Assembly (NCBI RefSeq): GCF_019693445.1
Contig: NZ_JAHRBL010000015.1
Coordinates: forward strand, 17,857 to 81,856
Direction: 5' to 3'
Source of the DNA: Deinococcus aquaedulcis
GTDB lineage: Bacteria > Deinococcota > Deinococci > Deinococcales > Deinococcaceae
Length of the DNA: 64,000 nucleotides
Shown in pieces: positions 21,566-30,933 of the stretch (its first letter is position 1; the number at the start of each line of letters is the position of its first letter). Made by a program: the position numbers and the translations under genes. The notes under the pieces are model-generated. The model saw only the letters and a list, made by a program, of their open reading frames with translations. It was not told the DNA's origin and searched no databases.

Positions 21566-22339
21566 TCAGGCGGGCTGCAGCAGGAAGGGCAGCGGAGCGT
21601 GGCGCAGGTCGCTGCGGGTCAGGCTCAGGTGCAGTTGCTGGTAGGCAGTGGGGTGCCACTCGAAGTCGGCGGGGGGCAGCAGGTGGGTTTCGGGCATGTC
21701 GCCGTCCAGCACCGCGTCCAGCGCCTCGCTGCGCAGGGGCCACGCGCTCACCAGCAGCAGGGTGGGCAGGCTGTCGGGGCGCACCCCCTGGGCCTGCAGG
21801 GCCTCGTCACTCTGGGCCATCAGGCGCACGGTGCTGGCGGGTTCGTGATGGCGCAGGGCCGCCAGCCGCACCCCGCCGTAGAACACATAATGTTCCAGCG
21901 GCAGGCCAAACGGCTGGCGCAGCAGTTCGTGAAACCACAGCACCCGGCCGTCGGGGTGCCGGGCGCACAGCAGGGTCAGGTGCTCCACCTCGGTCTGCAG
22001 GGTCTGGCCCCGGGTCAGGGTAAAGCCGGCGTGGTTCAGGGCCGTGTGCAGGCCCAGGTGCTCGTCGGCGCTGAGGGTGGTGTGGTTTACCGTCTGGCGC
22101 AGCAGGTGGCGGTGGTCCGGCGTGAGCAGGTTAAAACTTCCGCCCCGCCCGAAGGCGCGCGGCCCGTGAATCACGAAGGTTTCGCGCCCGGCGGGGCCGG
22201 TTAAGGTAAACAGGTCCACGCGGCCCAGCGCGTCTGGGGCCTGCTGGGCGTGCAGGGGGCCGGCGGGGGTGCTCAGGGCGTAGGTGTCGCCGCAGGTCTG
22301 AAGGTCATTCAGCAGATGTCGAAAGGGGTTGTGGGGCAT
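21566..22339 (-). CDS. hypothetical protein (257 aa)
   Basis: A soluble-looking 257-residue protein starting MPHNPFRHLLNDLQTCGDTY at ATG 22339, preceded by AGGAG at good spacing. No signal peptide or membrane segment is visible and no family is recognised. Visible features are a beta-rich first half (FVIHGPRAFGRGGSFNLL), several His and Trp residues, and a C-terminal region ending FLLQPA. Codon use and the ribosome site support a real gene. It is divergent from the PAS/GAF kinase at 22704. Confidence 0.7.
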   Translation of the reverse strand: MPHNPFRHLLNDLQTCGDTYALSTPAGPLHAQQAPDALGRVDLFTLTGPAGRETFVIHGPRAFGRGGSFNLLTPDHRHLLRQTVNHTTLSADEHLGLHTALNHAGFTLTRGQTLQTEVEHLTLLCARHPDGRVLWFHELLRQPFGLPLEHYVFYGGVRLAALRHHEPASTVRLMAQSDEALQAQGVRPDSLPTLLLVSAWPLRSEALDAVLDGDMPETHLLPPADFEWHPTAYQQLHLSLTRSDLRHAPLPFLLQPA

Positions 22340-22703
22340 GGGCAGCTCCTGGGACAGCACAGACACAGACGGCGCAGAGGAAAAGGACGCGCCCCTGACC
22401 CGCAAAAAGGCAAACGGAGTCGTCACGGTGGTGAGAGGGTAAAGGCAGAGGTCTTGCAAGGATGTGGAAGGCCCCCAGATTAACGCCTGCTGGCCACGCA
22501 GGGCGAGCAGGGTTGAGGCTTGAGAGGGTGGAGGCAACCGCAGCTGGGCCGCTCCACAGGCCACCCCTCGGCCCTCGCTTGCCTGCGGCGCCCCAGTCAG
22601 CCCTCCCGTCAAGAGCTTTGGGTGCCGTCATGAGTGCTACACCAAAGACAGATGGAGATTCCTGAACGGCGAGTCAGCCCGCCGTCCTGTGGGCTTCTTT
22701 ACA
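22340..22703. other. intergenic region between divergent genes
   Basis: About 360 bases with no gene I can support. It must hold the promoters of the 257-aa hypothetical and the PAS/GAF kinase. A TACAAT at 22700-22705 could be a -10 box if the kinase starts at ATG 22716; no matching -35 was found. Confidence 0.5.
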
Positions 22704-25697
22704 ATGCCTCCATCCATGCCTGCCGCTTCTGCCTCTTCCACCGCGCCGTTCGACGTGCTGGTTCTCCTCGCGGCGGCCGATGAGTGGGGGGCGGTTCAGC
22801 TCGTGCTGGCCGCGCTGCCCACGCCGCTGCCAGTCGCCGTGTTGCTGGTGCAGCCTGGGGGTGGGCGGCCTGCCGGGGCCAGCGGCACCGACCTGCCTCT
22901 GCACGACGTGGCCAGCGGCACCCTGTTGCAGCCCGGCCTCGTGTACGTGGCGCCGCCACAGGCCACGCTGGACGTGCGCCCGGGCGGCCAGTGCGAGGTG
23001 ACCCCCAGCCCCGGGGCGCCCCCCACCTGCCCGCTGGACCGGTTGCTGGGTTCGCTGGCCGTGGCCTACGGCGAGCGGGCGCTGCTGGCCATGCTCTCGG
23101 CGCCGGGGCCCGACGGGCTGCGGGGCGCGCGCGCCCTGCGGGGGGCCGGGGGCACGGTGCTGGTGCAGGCGCCCCTGGTCCCAGCGGGGCTGGCCCAGGC
23201 CCTGCTGGCGGCCCGCGCGGCGGATCTGGTGCAGGCGCCCTCGGCGCTGGCGACGGCCACGGCCCAGGTGCTGCGGGGCGAGTGGCCGCCTGAACGCCTG
23301 ACCGCCCCGCCGGAAGCCGCCCAGGCCCTGGTCGAGTCCATGGACGAGGGCTTTTGCACCATTCAGGTGCTGTTTGACGAGGCCGGCGAGCCGACGGACT
23401 ACCGCGTGCTGAGCATGAACCCGGCCTTCGTGGCCCAGACCGGGCTGGAGGGGGCCCAGGGGCGCAGTGTCCGCGAACTGGTGCCGGGCCTTGAACCGTT
23501 CTGGTTTCAGATGTACGGCGAGATCGCGCGCAGCGGCCAGCCCCGCCGCTTCGAGCATCAGGTGGCGGCGCTGACGCCCCCCCGGGAGTACGAGGTCTAT
23601 GCCTTTCGCATTGGGGAGCCGCGCGAGCACCGGGTGGCGGTGCTGTTCCGGGACGTGTCGCTGCGCAAGGCGGCCGAACGCGACCTGAAACGCAGCAACC
23701 AGCTGCTGCAAACGGTCTTTGACAGCTCGCTGGAGTACATGCAACTGTTCCAGGCGGTGCGGAGCGCCCAGGGTGAGATCACGGATTTCGAGTGGCGGCT
23801 GACCAACCGGCTCTGGAATGAGCAGTGGGGCGAGATGGCGGGCAAGCGCCTGCTGACCGAGAACCCGGCCGTGGTCGAAACAGGACTGTTCGAAACCTTC
23901 AAGCGCGTCACTGAAACCGGCGTACCCGACACGCACGAGCACCATTACGCCCACGAGCAGTTTGACGGCTGGTTTCACCAGACCGCCGCCGGGGCCGAGG
24001 ACGGTTTTCTGCTCTCCACCCTGGACGTCACCGAGCGGCGGCGGGCCGAGGAGGCCGCGCGCACCCAGCAGACGCGGCAGGCGTTTGTGCTGCAGCTCAG
24101 CGATAAGCTGCGGCCTCTGGCCGACCCGGTGCAGATTCAGCGCGAGGCATGCCGCCTGCTGGGCGAGGCGCTGGGGGTTGAGCGGGTATTTTACGCCTCG
24201 GTGCACAACGACGGTGACACCAGCGAGGTTCACGCCGAGTATGCCAATGGTGGCCTGCCCAGCGTCGTGGGCTGGTCCTCGCTGCAGGCTCTTGCCCCAG
24301 GGCTGGTGCCCGACTGGCAGGCGGGCCGCACCACCCGCACCAACGACATCCACACGGGCGACGTGAACAGGGGGTCGCTGTTCACGTCGGCGCCACGCGC
24401 GGCTCTGAACGTGCCGCTGGTCAAGGACGGCCGACTGGTGGCGCTGCTGGGCCTGCACCAGCGCGCGGCCCGCACTTGGACCGACGAGGACGTGGCCCTG
24501 GCCGAAGAAACCGCCGAGCGCACCTGGCAGGCCGCCGAACGCGCGCGCACCCAGGCCGCGCTGGTCGAATCCGAAAGCCGTCTGCGCGCGCTGATCGAGC
24601 ATCTGCCGGGCGGCGCAGTGTTCGTGGTGGACCACGACCTGCGCTACCAGCTGGCCCAGGGCGAGGCGCTGGCCGCCGCCGGGTTCACGCCTGAAGATCT
24701 GGTGGGCCGCACGGTGGCCCAGGTGATGCCGCCCGAACAGGTGCCCGAGTACGAGGGGCTGTACCGCCGCGCCCTGGCCGGCGAGGGCTTCGAGTACGAG
24801 CACAACGCGCATGGCCGCAGCTTCATCACCCGGGGCGTGCCGCTGCGCCGCGCAGGCGGGGAGGTCACTTCGGTGCTGGCGATGTCCTACGACATCACCG
24901 ACCGCAAGCGCGCCGAGCAGGAGGTGCAGGCCCTGAACGCCACCCTGGAAACCCAGGTGGCCGAGCGCACCCGCCGCCTGGCCGACCTGAACGCCGAACT
25001 GGGCAACGTGATTATCCGCACCGCCCACAACCTTGAAGCCCCCGCCCGGCGCCTGGGGCAACTGCTGGACCCAGGTGTGCTGCCGGCGCCCCAGGCCTTT
25101 GAGGGCCTGCCTCCGTACGACCCCGCCCTGCTGCAGGACGAGGTCACGCGCCTGAAGGGCGTGGCCCAGGACCTGCGCCAGCTTTCGCGCCTGGAAACCC
25201 GCCAGTTCACCCAGGAACTGCTGCCCCTGGGCGAACTGTTTGCCGAGGTGCGCGCCCAGGCCGCGCAGGCCAGCGGGCGCGACCTGACATGGTTTCTGGA
25301 GCCGTTGCCGATCGTGCGCGGCGACCGGGCGCTCTTGCGTCAGGCGCTGGACGTCCTGATGAATTTCACCCTCAGCCCCACCCGGGGCACGCGCTACGTG
25401 ACCGTCAGCCGCCGCACCCTGGAAGGCGAGGAGCGGGTGCTGGTCGAGGACGACGGCCTGGGCCTCAGCGGCGAGGAGGCGGCCACCCTGTTTGATCTGG
25501 CCGTGCGCACCGATCAGAGCGTGCCCATCTTGGAGGGCAGCGGCCTGCTGCAGGTGCGGCGTATTCTGGCCCGCCACGGCGGCTGGGCCTGGGCCGAGGC
25601 GCGCAGCAGCGGCGGACTGGTGGTGCTGGCGTTTCCCCAGGACACTGCGGTGGGCGAACTTGAAGCCCTCTTGGGCGGCGAACCGCTGGAAAGCTGA
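22704..25697 (+). CDS. multi-PAS/GAF sensor protein with divergent kinase domain
   Basis: A 997-residue soluble sensor (alternative ATG at 22716). Order: N-terminal region without a recognised domain (1-205), a PAS at about 210-325, a second weaker PAS (330-455), a GAF (about 465-620), a PAS (630-745, ending SYDITDRKRAEQEV), a coiled coil and a histidine-kinase-like C-terminus. The phosphoacceptor region reads RTAHNLEAPARRL, so a His is present in an H-box-like setting. The ATP-binding domain has EDDGLGL and GSGLLQVRRIL, but the usual N-box Asn pair is replaced by VLMNFTLSPTRG. Kinase activity is uncertain. It is probably a light, redox or ligand sensor; no chromophore Cys is obvious. Confidence 0.82.
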   Translation: MPPSMPAASASSTAPFDVLVLLAAADEWGAVQLVLAALPTPLPVAVLLVQPGGGRPAGASGTDLPLHDVASGTLLQPGLVYVAPPQATLDVRPGGQCEVTPSPGAPPTCPLDRLLGSLAVAYGERALLAMLSAPGPDGLRGARALRGAGGTVLVQAPLVPAGLAQALLAARAADLVQAPSALATATAQVLRGEWPPERLTAPPEAAQALVESMDEGFCTIQVLFDEAGEPTDYRVLSMNPAFVAQTGLEGAQGRSVRELVPGLEPFWFQMYGEIARSGQPRRFEHQVAALTPPREYEVYAFRIGEPREHRVAVLFRDVSLRKAAERDLKRSNQLLQTVFDSSLEYMQLFQAVRSAQGEITDFEWRLTNRLWNEQWGEMAGKRLLTENPAVVETGLFETFKRVTETGVPDTHEHHYAHEQFDGWFHQTAAGAEDGFLLSTLDVTERRRAEEAARTQQTRQAFVLQLSDKLRPLADPVQIQREACRLLGEALGVERVFYASVHNDGDTSEVHAEYANGGLPSVVGWSSLQALAPGLVPDWQAGRTTRTNDIHTGDVNRGSLFTSAPRAALNVPLVKDGRLVALLGLHQRAARTWTDEDVALAEETAERTWQAAERARTQAALVESESRLRALIEHLPGGAVFVVDHDLRYQLAQGEALAAAGFTPEDLVGRTVAQVMPPEQVPEYEGLYRRALAGEGFEYEHNAHGRSFITRGVPLRRAGGEVTSVLAMSYDITDRKRAEQEVQALNATLETQVAERTRRLADLNAELGNVIIRTAHNLEAPARRLGQLLDPGVLPAPQAFEGLPPYDPALLQDEVTRLKGVAQDLRQLSRLETRQFTQELLPLGELFAEVRAQAAQASGRDLTWFLEPLPIVRGDRALLRQALDVLMNFTLSPTRGTRYVTVSRRTLEGEERVLVEDDGLGLSGEEAATLFDLAVRTDQSVPILEGSGLLQVRRILARHGGWAWAEARSSGGLVVLAFPQDTAVGELEALLGGEPLES

Positions 25698-25854
25698 CGC
25701 CCGTGAGAGGGTGCCATGAGCAGCTTGGCATGGCTCAGAGGATGGTCGCGGAAAGCCGGTCGGGCCAGCGTCTTGGCGGTCAAGAGGTTCCGGCTCCCTC
25801 CCTTGCGGATATCAGGTGGACACCCCTCCAGGATTGTGTGACGCTGCTGCCCAG

Positions 25855-26493
25855 ATGAAAGCCAACGTTTTCCATGTTCTGAATGCGGGCAAGCAGTTGC
25901 CAGAAGCGCTGGCTGAGCAGGTTGAAGCTGTGGCCCGCGCTGCCTTTGCCCGGCAGACCACCCGTCTGGGCTTGGACGGCGTGGACGCGGTCCTGTACAC
26001 CAGCCCGTGGACCATTCCAGAGACAGGCATGGTGGGCACTGCGCCAGACGGGTACAGCGTTCACCTTGCCGTGACCCCACAGAGCCCGCAGTTTCTCGCT
26101 CACTGGCGCACCGAACTGCCGGCCACGCTGGCCCACGAACTTCACCACGCGAAACGCTGGCGGCATGCCGGCCTCGGCACGTTGCTGGAGGCCCTGGTGT
26201 TTGAAGGCCTTGCCCAGCACTACGAAGTCGAAGAACGTGGCGAGGTACCCCTGTACGCCCGGCCCACCGTGGCTCTGGACGAGCTCTGGGCCCGCGCCGA
26301 ACAGCAGTTGGACGGACCGTATGACCATCAGGCGTGGTTCTTCGGTGACGCAAGCCACGAGCTGCCCCGCTGGGGAGGCTACGCGCTGGGTTTTGAGTTG
26401 GTCAGAAGGTTTCTTGAGCGACAGGGCGGGGACGCGGTGATTCACGCTTCGATATCAGCAGAAGCCTTCCGTTCTGCTTGGTCGGCTCATTGA
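25855..26493 (+). CDS. DUF2268-type predicted zinc protease
   Basis: A 212-residue protein starting at ATG 25855 (a GTG at 25816 is possible). The key motif is TLAHELHHAKRW, an HExxH metalloprotease site, followed about 30 residues later by VFEGLAQHYEVEE, whose Glu can be the third ligand. This matches the DUF2268 group of predicted Zn-dependent proteases. There is no signal peptide, so action in the cytoplasm is expected. It follows the sensor gene on the same strand after 157 bases; no functional link can be shown. Confidence 0.78.
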   Translation: MKANVFHVLNAGKQLPEALAEQVEAVARAAFARQTTRLGLDGVDAVLYTSPWTIPETGMVGTAPDGYSVHLAVTPQSPQFLAHWRTELPATLAHELHHAKRWRHAGLGTLLEALVFEGLAQHYEVEERGEVPLYARPTVALDELWARAEQQLDGPYDHQAWFFGDASHELPRWGGYALGFELVRRFLERQGGDAVIHASISAEAFRSAWSAH

Positions 26494-26575
26494 ACGAGGG
26501 CCAAACGACGTCCTGTCTCCCCTCCTGCAGCCCTGTGGTGGCGCCCGTTGCCCCAGCTCGCTTCAGGCCGCCCCA

Positions 26576-27772
26576 TCAATCCGGCACAGGCGTTTTGGGC
26601 CACGCGAACCAGAAGGTCGCGCCCTGGTCCACCTTGCCCTCGCCCCAGGCGCGCCCCCCGAAGCGTTCGCACAGGCGCCGCACCACCGCCAGCCCCAGGC
26701 CCGTGCCCTCGTAAAGGTCCACTGGATGCAGCCGCCCGAACAGTTCGAAGGCTTTTTCCTTCTGGCGCATGTTGAAGCCCACGCCGTTGTCTTCCACCCC
26801 AACCCAGTGTTCCTTTTCGGTTTCCTGCACCAGCAGGCGCAGCCGGGCCTGAGGCCGCGTGCGGGTGAACTTCAGGGCGTTCGTCAGGTATTCGTGCAGG
26901 ATGATCTGCAACACCTGATGGTCGCCCTGCACCACCGGCAGCGGCACCTGGGAAATCTGCACGTGGCGCCCGGCCAGCCCGGCTTCCAGATCCTTGAGGA
27001 CCTCGCGCAGCACCCGGTTCAGGTCCAGGCTGCGCATACGGGCGCGAATGGTCCGGGCCTGCATGTAACTCTTGAGCGAGGTCAGCAGGCCCTGGGTTTC
27101 CTGCACGGCGGTCACCACGTGGCCCAGCGAGCGCTGGCGGTCTGCCGGGCACTCCTGGCGGTCCATCAGGCCCAGAAAGTTCTGCGCGCGCGTCAGCGTG
27201 GTGCTCAGCTGGTTTTCAGACACCGCCATGACCGTGCGGAACTCCTCGCCCAGTTGCCGGAAACGCGCGGTCTGCTGCCGCAGGTCCTGCTCTAACCCCT
27301 GCGTGGAGGCCAGCAGGGTGCGGTGCGCCGCCTTGAACGCCGTCACATCCGCCGCGCTGAGGTGGCACAGCGGCTCGTCGCCCCCCGCATGCAGGGCGGC
27401 CGACAGGGACAGGTCCAGCCGCTCCCCGCCCTCCAGGGCCACCTGCACCTCGGCGCGCTGCGGGCCCCGGCCGGCAAACACCGCGCCCAGCAGCGCCGCC
27501 AGAACCGAGCGGCTTTCCGGGGTTAGCGCGCCAGCCAGTGGGCGGCCCAGGGCCAGCGCGGGGTCAGTTCCCAGCAGGGCGGCCCCCAGCGCATTGATCT
27601 CCACCACGCGCCCCTGGGCATTGACCAGAAACGCCGCGTGCGGGGCGCTGTGGAACAGGGCTCTGGCCTGCGCCAGGGCCGACTGGAGGGCCTGAATCTG
27701 GGCTTCAAGCCCCTGCAACTGGGGGTCGGGGGCCGAAAGGGTGCGGGGCAGCGGGGACAAGTCGTGGGTCAT
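26576..27772 (-). CDS. PAS sensor kinase-like protein lacking the phosphoacceptor His
   Basis: A 398-residue protein. A coiled coil (about 20-45) precedes a PAS domain (45-165), a second coiled coil, a dimerisation region and a HATPase domain (about 280-395). The ATPase motifs are intact: LHEYLTNALKFT (N-box), VEDNGVGFN (G1) and GTGLGLAVVRRL (G2). At the H-box position the sequence reads AVSENQLSTTLTRAQNFLGL with no His. It may bind ATP and work as a phosphatase, a scaffold or a partner for another kinase. ATG 27772 is used because the upstream extension is low-complexity and basic. Confidence 0.82.
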   Translation of the reverse strand: MTHDLSPLPRTLSAPDPQLQGLEAQIQALQSALAQARALFHSAPHAAFLVNAQGRVVEINALGAALLGTDPALALGRPLAGALTPESRSVLAALLGAVFAGRGPQRAEVQVALEGGERLDLSLSAALHAGGDEPLCHLSAADVTAFKAAHRTLLASTQGLEQDLRQQTARFRQLGEEFRTVMAVSENQLSTTLTRAQNFLGLMDRQECPADRQRSLGHVVTAVQETQGLLTSLKSYMQARTIRARMRSLDLNRVLREVLKDLEAGLAGRHVQISQVPLPVVQGDHQVLQIILHEYLTNALKFTRTRPQARLRLLVQETEKEHWVGVEDNGVGFNMRQKEKAFELFGRLHPVDLYEGTGLGLAVVRRLCERFGGRAWGEGKVDQGATFWFAWPKTPVPD

Positions 27773-28409
27773 GGCAGTACCTGAAGCGCCCGGGGGTGTG
27801 CGCCGGGGCACACCGCAAAAGAGGATGGGAAGAGAACGAAGCGGTCTGAAGAGGCGGGCGCCGGGTGTCGGAGGATCGCGGGCGGGGTCCGCTCGGGTGC
27901 GCAGACAGGCTGGGATGCGGGTTGCATGGAATTCCCCCGTATTGCCCACGCGGGCCGGACAGCCACGATTCGAGCTGGACTGTCCGCAATTGTCACTGAT
28001 ACGTCCACTCTGGCGCACCACCTGACGCTGGGCATGGCAGCAGCCTAAGGCCTGCCCCAGGAAAATGAATGGCTCTCCGAGAGAATGATGAAGGTCCCTT
28101 CAGGAAGGGTGGAGAATTGGGGGGGCCAGGGTGAGCCTGAGCGATTGGTTGGACCAGTAGCCGTTGAAGCGGTCTACCAGAGCCCCTCTGCAGCAGGGGA
28201 AGAAGCGGCAAATGGCGTGCAAAGAGGCGGCAGGCGACTTCGGCCATCGGAGGGAAAACGCGTGGCCGCCGCAGAGCGCAACCCAGAGGGCTTGTAGGAC
28301 AATCCTACAAGCCCTCTGGGGCGCACGATGTCAATCTCCGCAAAAGACAGCGGTCTGGGCGGCGCTGCAGGGCTGCCGTTGAGCCCTAAAGGGAAACAGG
28401 CAGCGCCGG
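27773..28409. other. intergenic region without a supported gene
   Basis: About 640 bases. Short frames on both strands have no recognisable content. It holds the promoter of the sensor gene ending at 27772 and, near its other end, a strong 18-bp stem-loop (listed separately). Confidence 0.55.
28282..28320. repeat. 18-bp perfect stem-loop with 3-base loop
   Basis: CCCAGAGGGCTTGTAGGA and its exact complement are separated by CAA. The stem lies 90 bases beyond the stop of the minus-strand gene at 28410. GCGC flanks it on both sides. There is no T-tract on either strand, so it is either a factor-assisted terminator, an mRNA-stabilising hairpin or a small repeat. Confidence 0.7.
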
Positions 28410-29273
28410 TCAGTTGCTCTTCAGGCCGTGGCGCAGCACCTCGGCCAGCTGGCGGGTGACCTGGCCCTGCAGGGCGTCAAGTTCCTCGGTGGCCTGGCGC
28501 ACGGCGGTGCGGTATTCGTCGGCGTTGCGGGCCTGCGGGCCCTGCAGGGTATGCACGGTGGCCTGCACGGTGAAGTGCGCGTCGGGCAGGGCGGCCAGAT
28601 TGGCGCGGGCGCTGGCGTGGCGGGCCCCCAGCAGCGCGCCCAGCATGCCGGCTTCTTCGCTGCGCTGCATCAGTTCGCGCTGAAAGGTGCGGTCCTTGAT
28701 GCTGGTGATCACGTCCCAGGCCGCGTCGGACAGGGCGGCCTGCGGCGAAGCGGGGCGGGCCACCTCCACGAACAGGGTGTCGCCCGCGCGCCACGTGCGC
28801 GTAAAGGCCCCTGCGCGGGCCGGGGACCACTCGGTTTCAAAGTCGCGGGCGTCCTCGATCAGCACGCGCAGTCGGGCCAGGGGCGTGTCGCCGGGCACGC
28901 GGTGGCCGTCACCCAGCACGCCCCACAGACTCAGGCCGCGTTCGTCGGCAGCGCCCATGCTTTCCAGCGCGCGTGCCAGGGCTGCTGGCCCTTCGCTGAC
29001 CAGGGCCACCGGGCGGCCCCCCTCTAGAATGGCGATGTCCTGGCCGCCTTCGGCGAGGCGGGCTTCAAAGCGCAGGTGGTGCAGCCCCAGGCCCCAGCGG
29101 CGCAGCGCCTGGACCAGAGCGCCCGTCAGCGCGGCGTTCATGGTGTCGGGGTCGGCGCCGCTGCCTTGCAGGGCACGCACGCCACTGTCCACGGCGGCGG
29201 TGGCCATCAGGGCATCAAAGGCCTCGAAGGGGGAGGTGGTCTGCCGCTCGTCTTTTGTTTTCACTCGTGCCAT
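28410..29273 (-). CDS. hypothetical protein (287 aa)
   Basis: A soluble 287-residue protein starting [20 protein letters not shown], with GAGGGG before the ATG. The C-terminal third is helical and likely coiled ([44 protein letters not shown]). The middle contains [29 protein letters not shown], reminiscent of a small alpha/beta domain. No known family is recognised. There is no signal peptide or membrane segment. Confidence 0.7.
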   Translation of the reverse strand: MARVKTKDERQTTSPFEAFDALMATAAVDSGVRALQGSGADPDTMNAALTGALVQALRRWGLGLHHLRFEARLAEGGQDIAILEGGRPVALVSEGPAALARALESMGAADERGLSLWGVLGDGHRVPGDTPLARLRVLIEDARDFETEWSPARAGAFTRTWRAGDTLFVEVARPASPQAALSDAAWDVITSIKDRTFQRELMQRSEEAGMLGALLGARHASARANLAALPDAHFTVQATVHTLQGPQARNADEYRTAVRQATEELDALQGQVTRQLAEVLRHGLKSN

Positions 29274-29723
29274 AGCCCCTCTATTCTGCCCTGAACAGAG
29301 CGTCTTGTGTGTCGGGTCGGCACCTTATGGGCGCTGGGTGCGGGCTGATACAGATTGCCGACTCTGCTCCGCAGGTCTACAAATCCCGTCAGTCGGGAAA
29401 ATGTCGGAAGGGATGACGGCAGGTTTCGGACGTCGCCTGAGCCATGTCGCGGACCGTGTTCACGCGAGGCGAGTAGGCCATAGGAGAAACGTCGTCTGGA
29501 ACGCCAAGGCTGCTCGCCCCCCTCTGCGGCGCAGCGCAAAGGTGGAGGAAAAAACGGCGTGTTCATTGGACTGAGCTCCACAGACTGGTGAACCTGTTCA
29601 GAGCGTTGATGAGGGCCTCCCTTACCCGGCACACCTCCACACAGGCGGACGGGCGCGCGGCCCCAGCTCAGGTAAGCTGCGGGGCACTGTGCGTCCTGCT
29701 GCCTGCCCGGAGTGTTCCCACCC
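29274..29723. other. intergenic region before nagA
   Basis: About 450 bases between divergent genes. I see no supported gene, RNA or repeat. It must contain the promoters of the 287-aa hypothetical and nagA. Confidence 0.5.
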
Positions 29724-30866
29724 ATGACTACCACCCTCAGCGGCCAGTTGCTGCTGCCCAGCGGCCTGCAGAGCGGGCGCCTGACGGTGCAAGGGGACCG
29801 GATTGCGCACATAGAGCCTTTGCCCAGCGCCGACCCCTCGGTCCTGATTCTGCCCGGCTTCGTGGACACGCACGTGCACGGGGGCGCGGGGGGCGACACG
29901 ATGGACGGCCCAGAGGGCATTCGCACCCTGGCGCGGCTGCACGCCCGGCACGGCACCACCACGCTGCTGCCCACCACGATCACCAACCCCTGGCCAGAGG
30001 TGCTGCGCGCGCTGCGGGCCGTGGCGCAGGTGGCCCAGGAGGGTGGGGTCCCGGGCGGCGCCGACCTGCCCGGCGCGCACCTGGAAGGCCCCTTTATCAG
30101 CCCCGGGCGGCTGGGCGCCCAGCCGCCCTGCGCCGTGGACCCCACCCCCGAGCGCGTGGCTGAGGTGCTGGCCACCGGCGCCGTGCGCGCCGTGACCCTG
30201 GCCCCGGAGCTGCCGGGCGCCCTGGACGCCGCGCGCACCTTTGCCCGGGCGGGCGTGCGCGTGGGCATCGGCCACACCCGCGCCGACGCCGAGACCGTGC
30301 AGGCCGCCCTGGCGGCAGTCCACGAGGCCGGCGGCCAGAGCTGCGCCACCCACCTCTTTAACGCGATGGGCGGCATTGAGGGCCGTGTGCCTGGTCCCCC
30401 CGGCGCCCTGATCGCCGACCCCCACGCCACCCTGGAAGTCATTCTGGACGGCCTGCACGTGCACCCCACCTCGTTTCTGCTGGCCCGCGCAGCGGCGCCC
30501 GGGCGGGTCATGCTGATTACGGATGCCATGCGCGCCGCTGGCCTGGGCGACGGCCCCAGCGAACTGGGCGGGCAGCCCGTGACGGTGAAGGGCGGCAAAG
30601 CCACCCTGGCCGACGGCACCCTGGCCGGCAGCGTGCTCACCCTGGACGTGGCCCTGCGCCGCGCTGCCGCCCTGGGCGTGCCTCTGCCCGAACTGAGCCG
30701 CATGCTGAGCCTCGTGCCCGCCCGCTCGGTGGGCCTGCATGACCGGGGCGAACTGCGCGAGGGCCTGCGCGCCGATCTGGCCGTGCTGACCCCGGAGTTC
30801 CAGGTTCAGGCAACGTACGTGGCCGGGGAGCAGGTGTGCGTTCCCCCGTCCTCGCCACTGACATGA
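29724..30866 (+). CDS. nagA: N-acetylglucosamine-6-phosphate deacetylase
   Basis: A 380-residue amidohydrolase that removes acetate from GlcNAc-6-phosphate during amino-sugar use and cell-wall recycling. Family motifs occur in order: GFVDTHVHGGAGGDTMDG (metal-site region), HGTTTLLPTTIT, GAHLEGPFISP (metal-ligand Glu), GHTRADAE (His), HLFNAMGG (His), DGLHVHP and LITDAMRAAG (catalytic Asp). Length fits the family. ATG 29724 is chosen; a GTG at 29712 in frame is an alternative. No other nag genes are adjacent, so amino-sugar use must be encoded elsewhere. Confidence 0.93.
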   Translation: MTTTLSGQLLLPSGLQSGRLTVQGDRIAHIEPLPSADPSVLILPGFVDTHVHGGAGGDTMDGPEGIRTLARLHARHGTTTLLPTTITNPWPEVLRALRAVAQVAQEGGVPGGADLPGAHLEGPFISPGRLGAQPPCAVDPTPERVAEVLATGAVRAVTLAPELPGALDAARTFARAGVRVGIGHTRADAETVQAALAAVHEAGGQSCATHLFNAMGGIEGRVPGPPGALIADPHATLEVILDGLHVHPTSFLLARAAAPGRVMLITDAMRAAGLGDGPSELGGQPVTVKGGKATLADGTLAGSVLTLDVALRRAAALGVPLPELSRMLSLVPARSVGLHDRGELREGLRADLAVLTPEFQVQATYVAGEQVCVPPSSPLT

Positions 30867-30933
30867 ACTGAGGCTTGGCCAGCCGCGACTGCGTCCGAAG
30901 CCCAGCCCGTAAGGCGTCTGCCCCCAACAGTCG

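Noticed and set aside
22674..25577. 967-codon minus-strand frame opposite the PAS/GAF kinase
   Set aside because: No recognisable motif; Gln/Gly/His-rich shadow, while the plus strand has PAS, GAF and ATPase motifs.
27993..28382. Short ORFs of 70-84 codons in the gene-free stretch after 27773
   Set aside because: No ribosome sites or conserved features; the frames run through the 18-bp hairpin.
29261..30703. 480-codon minus-strand frame over nagA and its upstream region
   Set aside because: nagA on the plus strand has all family motifs; the upstream part of this frame has no ribosome site or domain.
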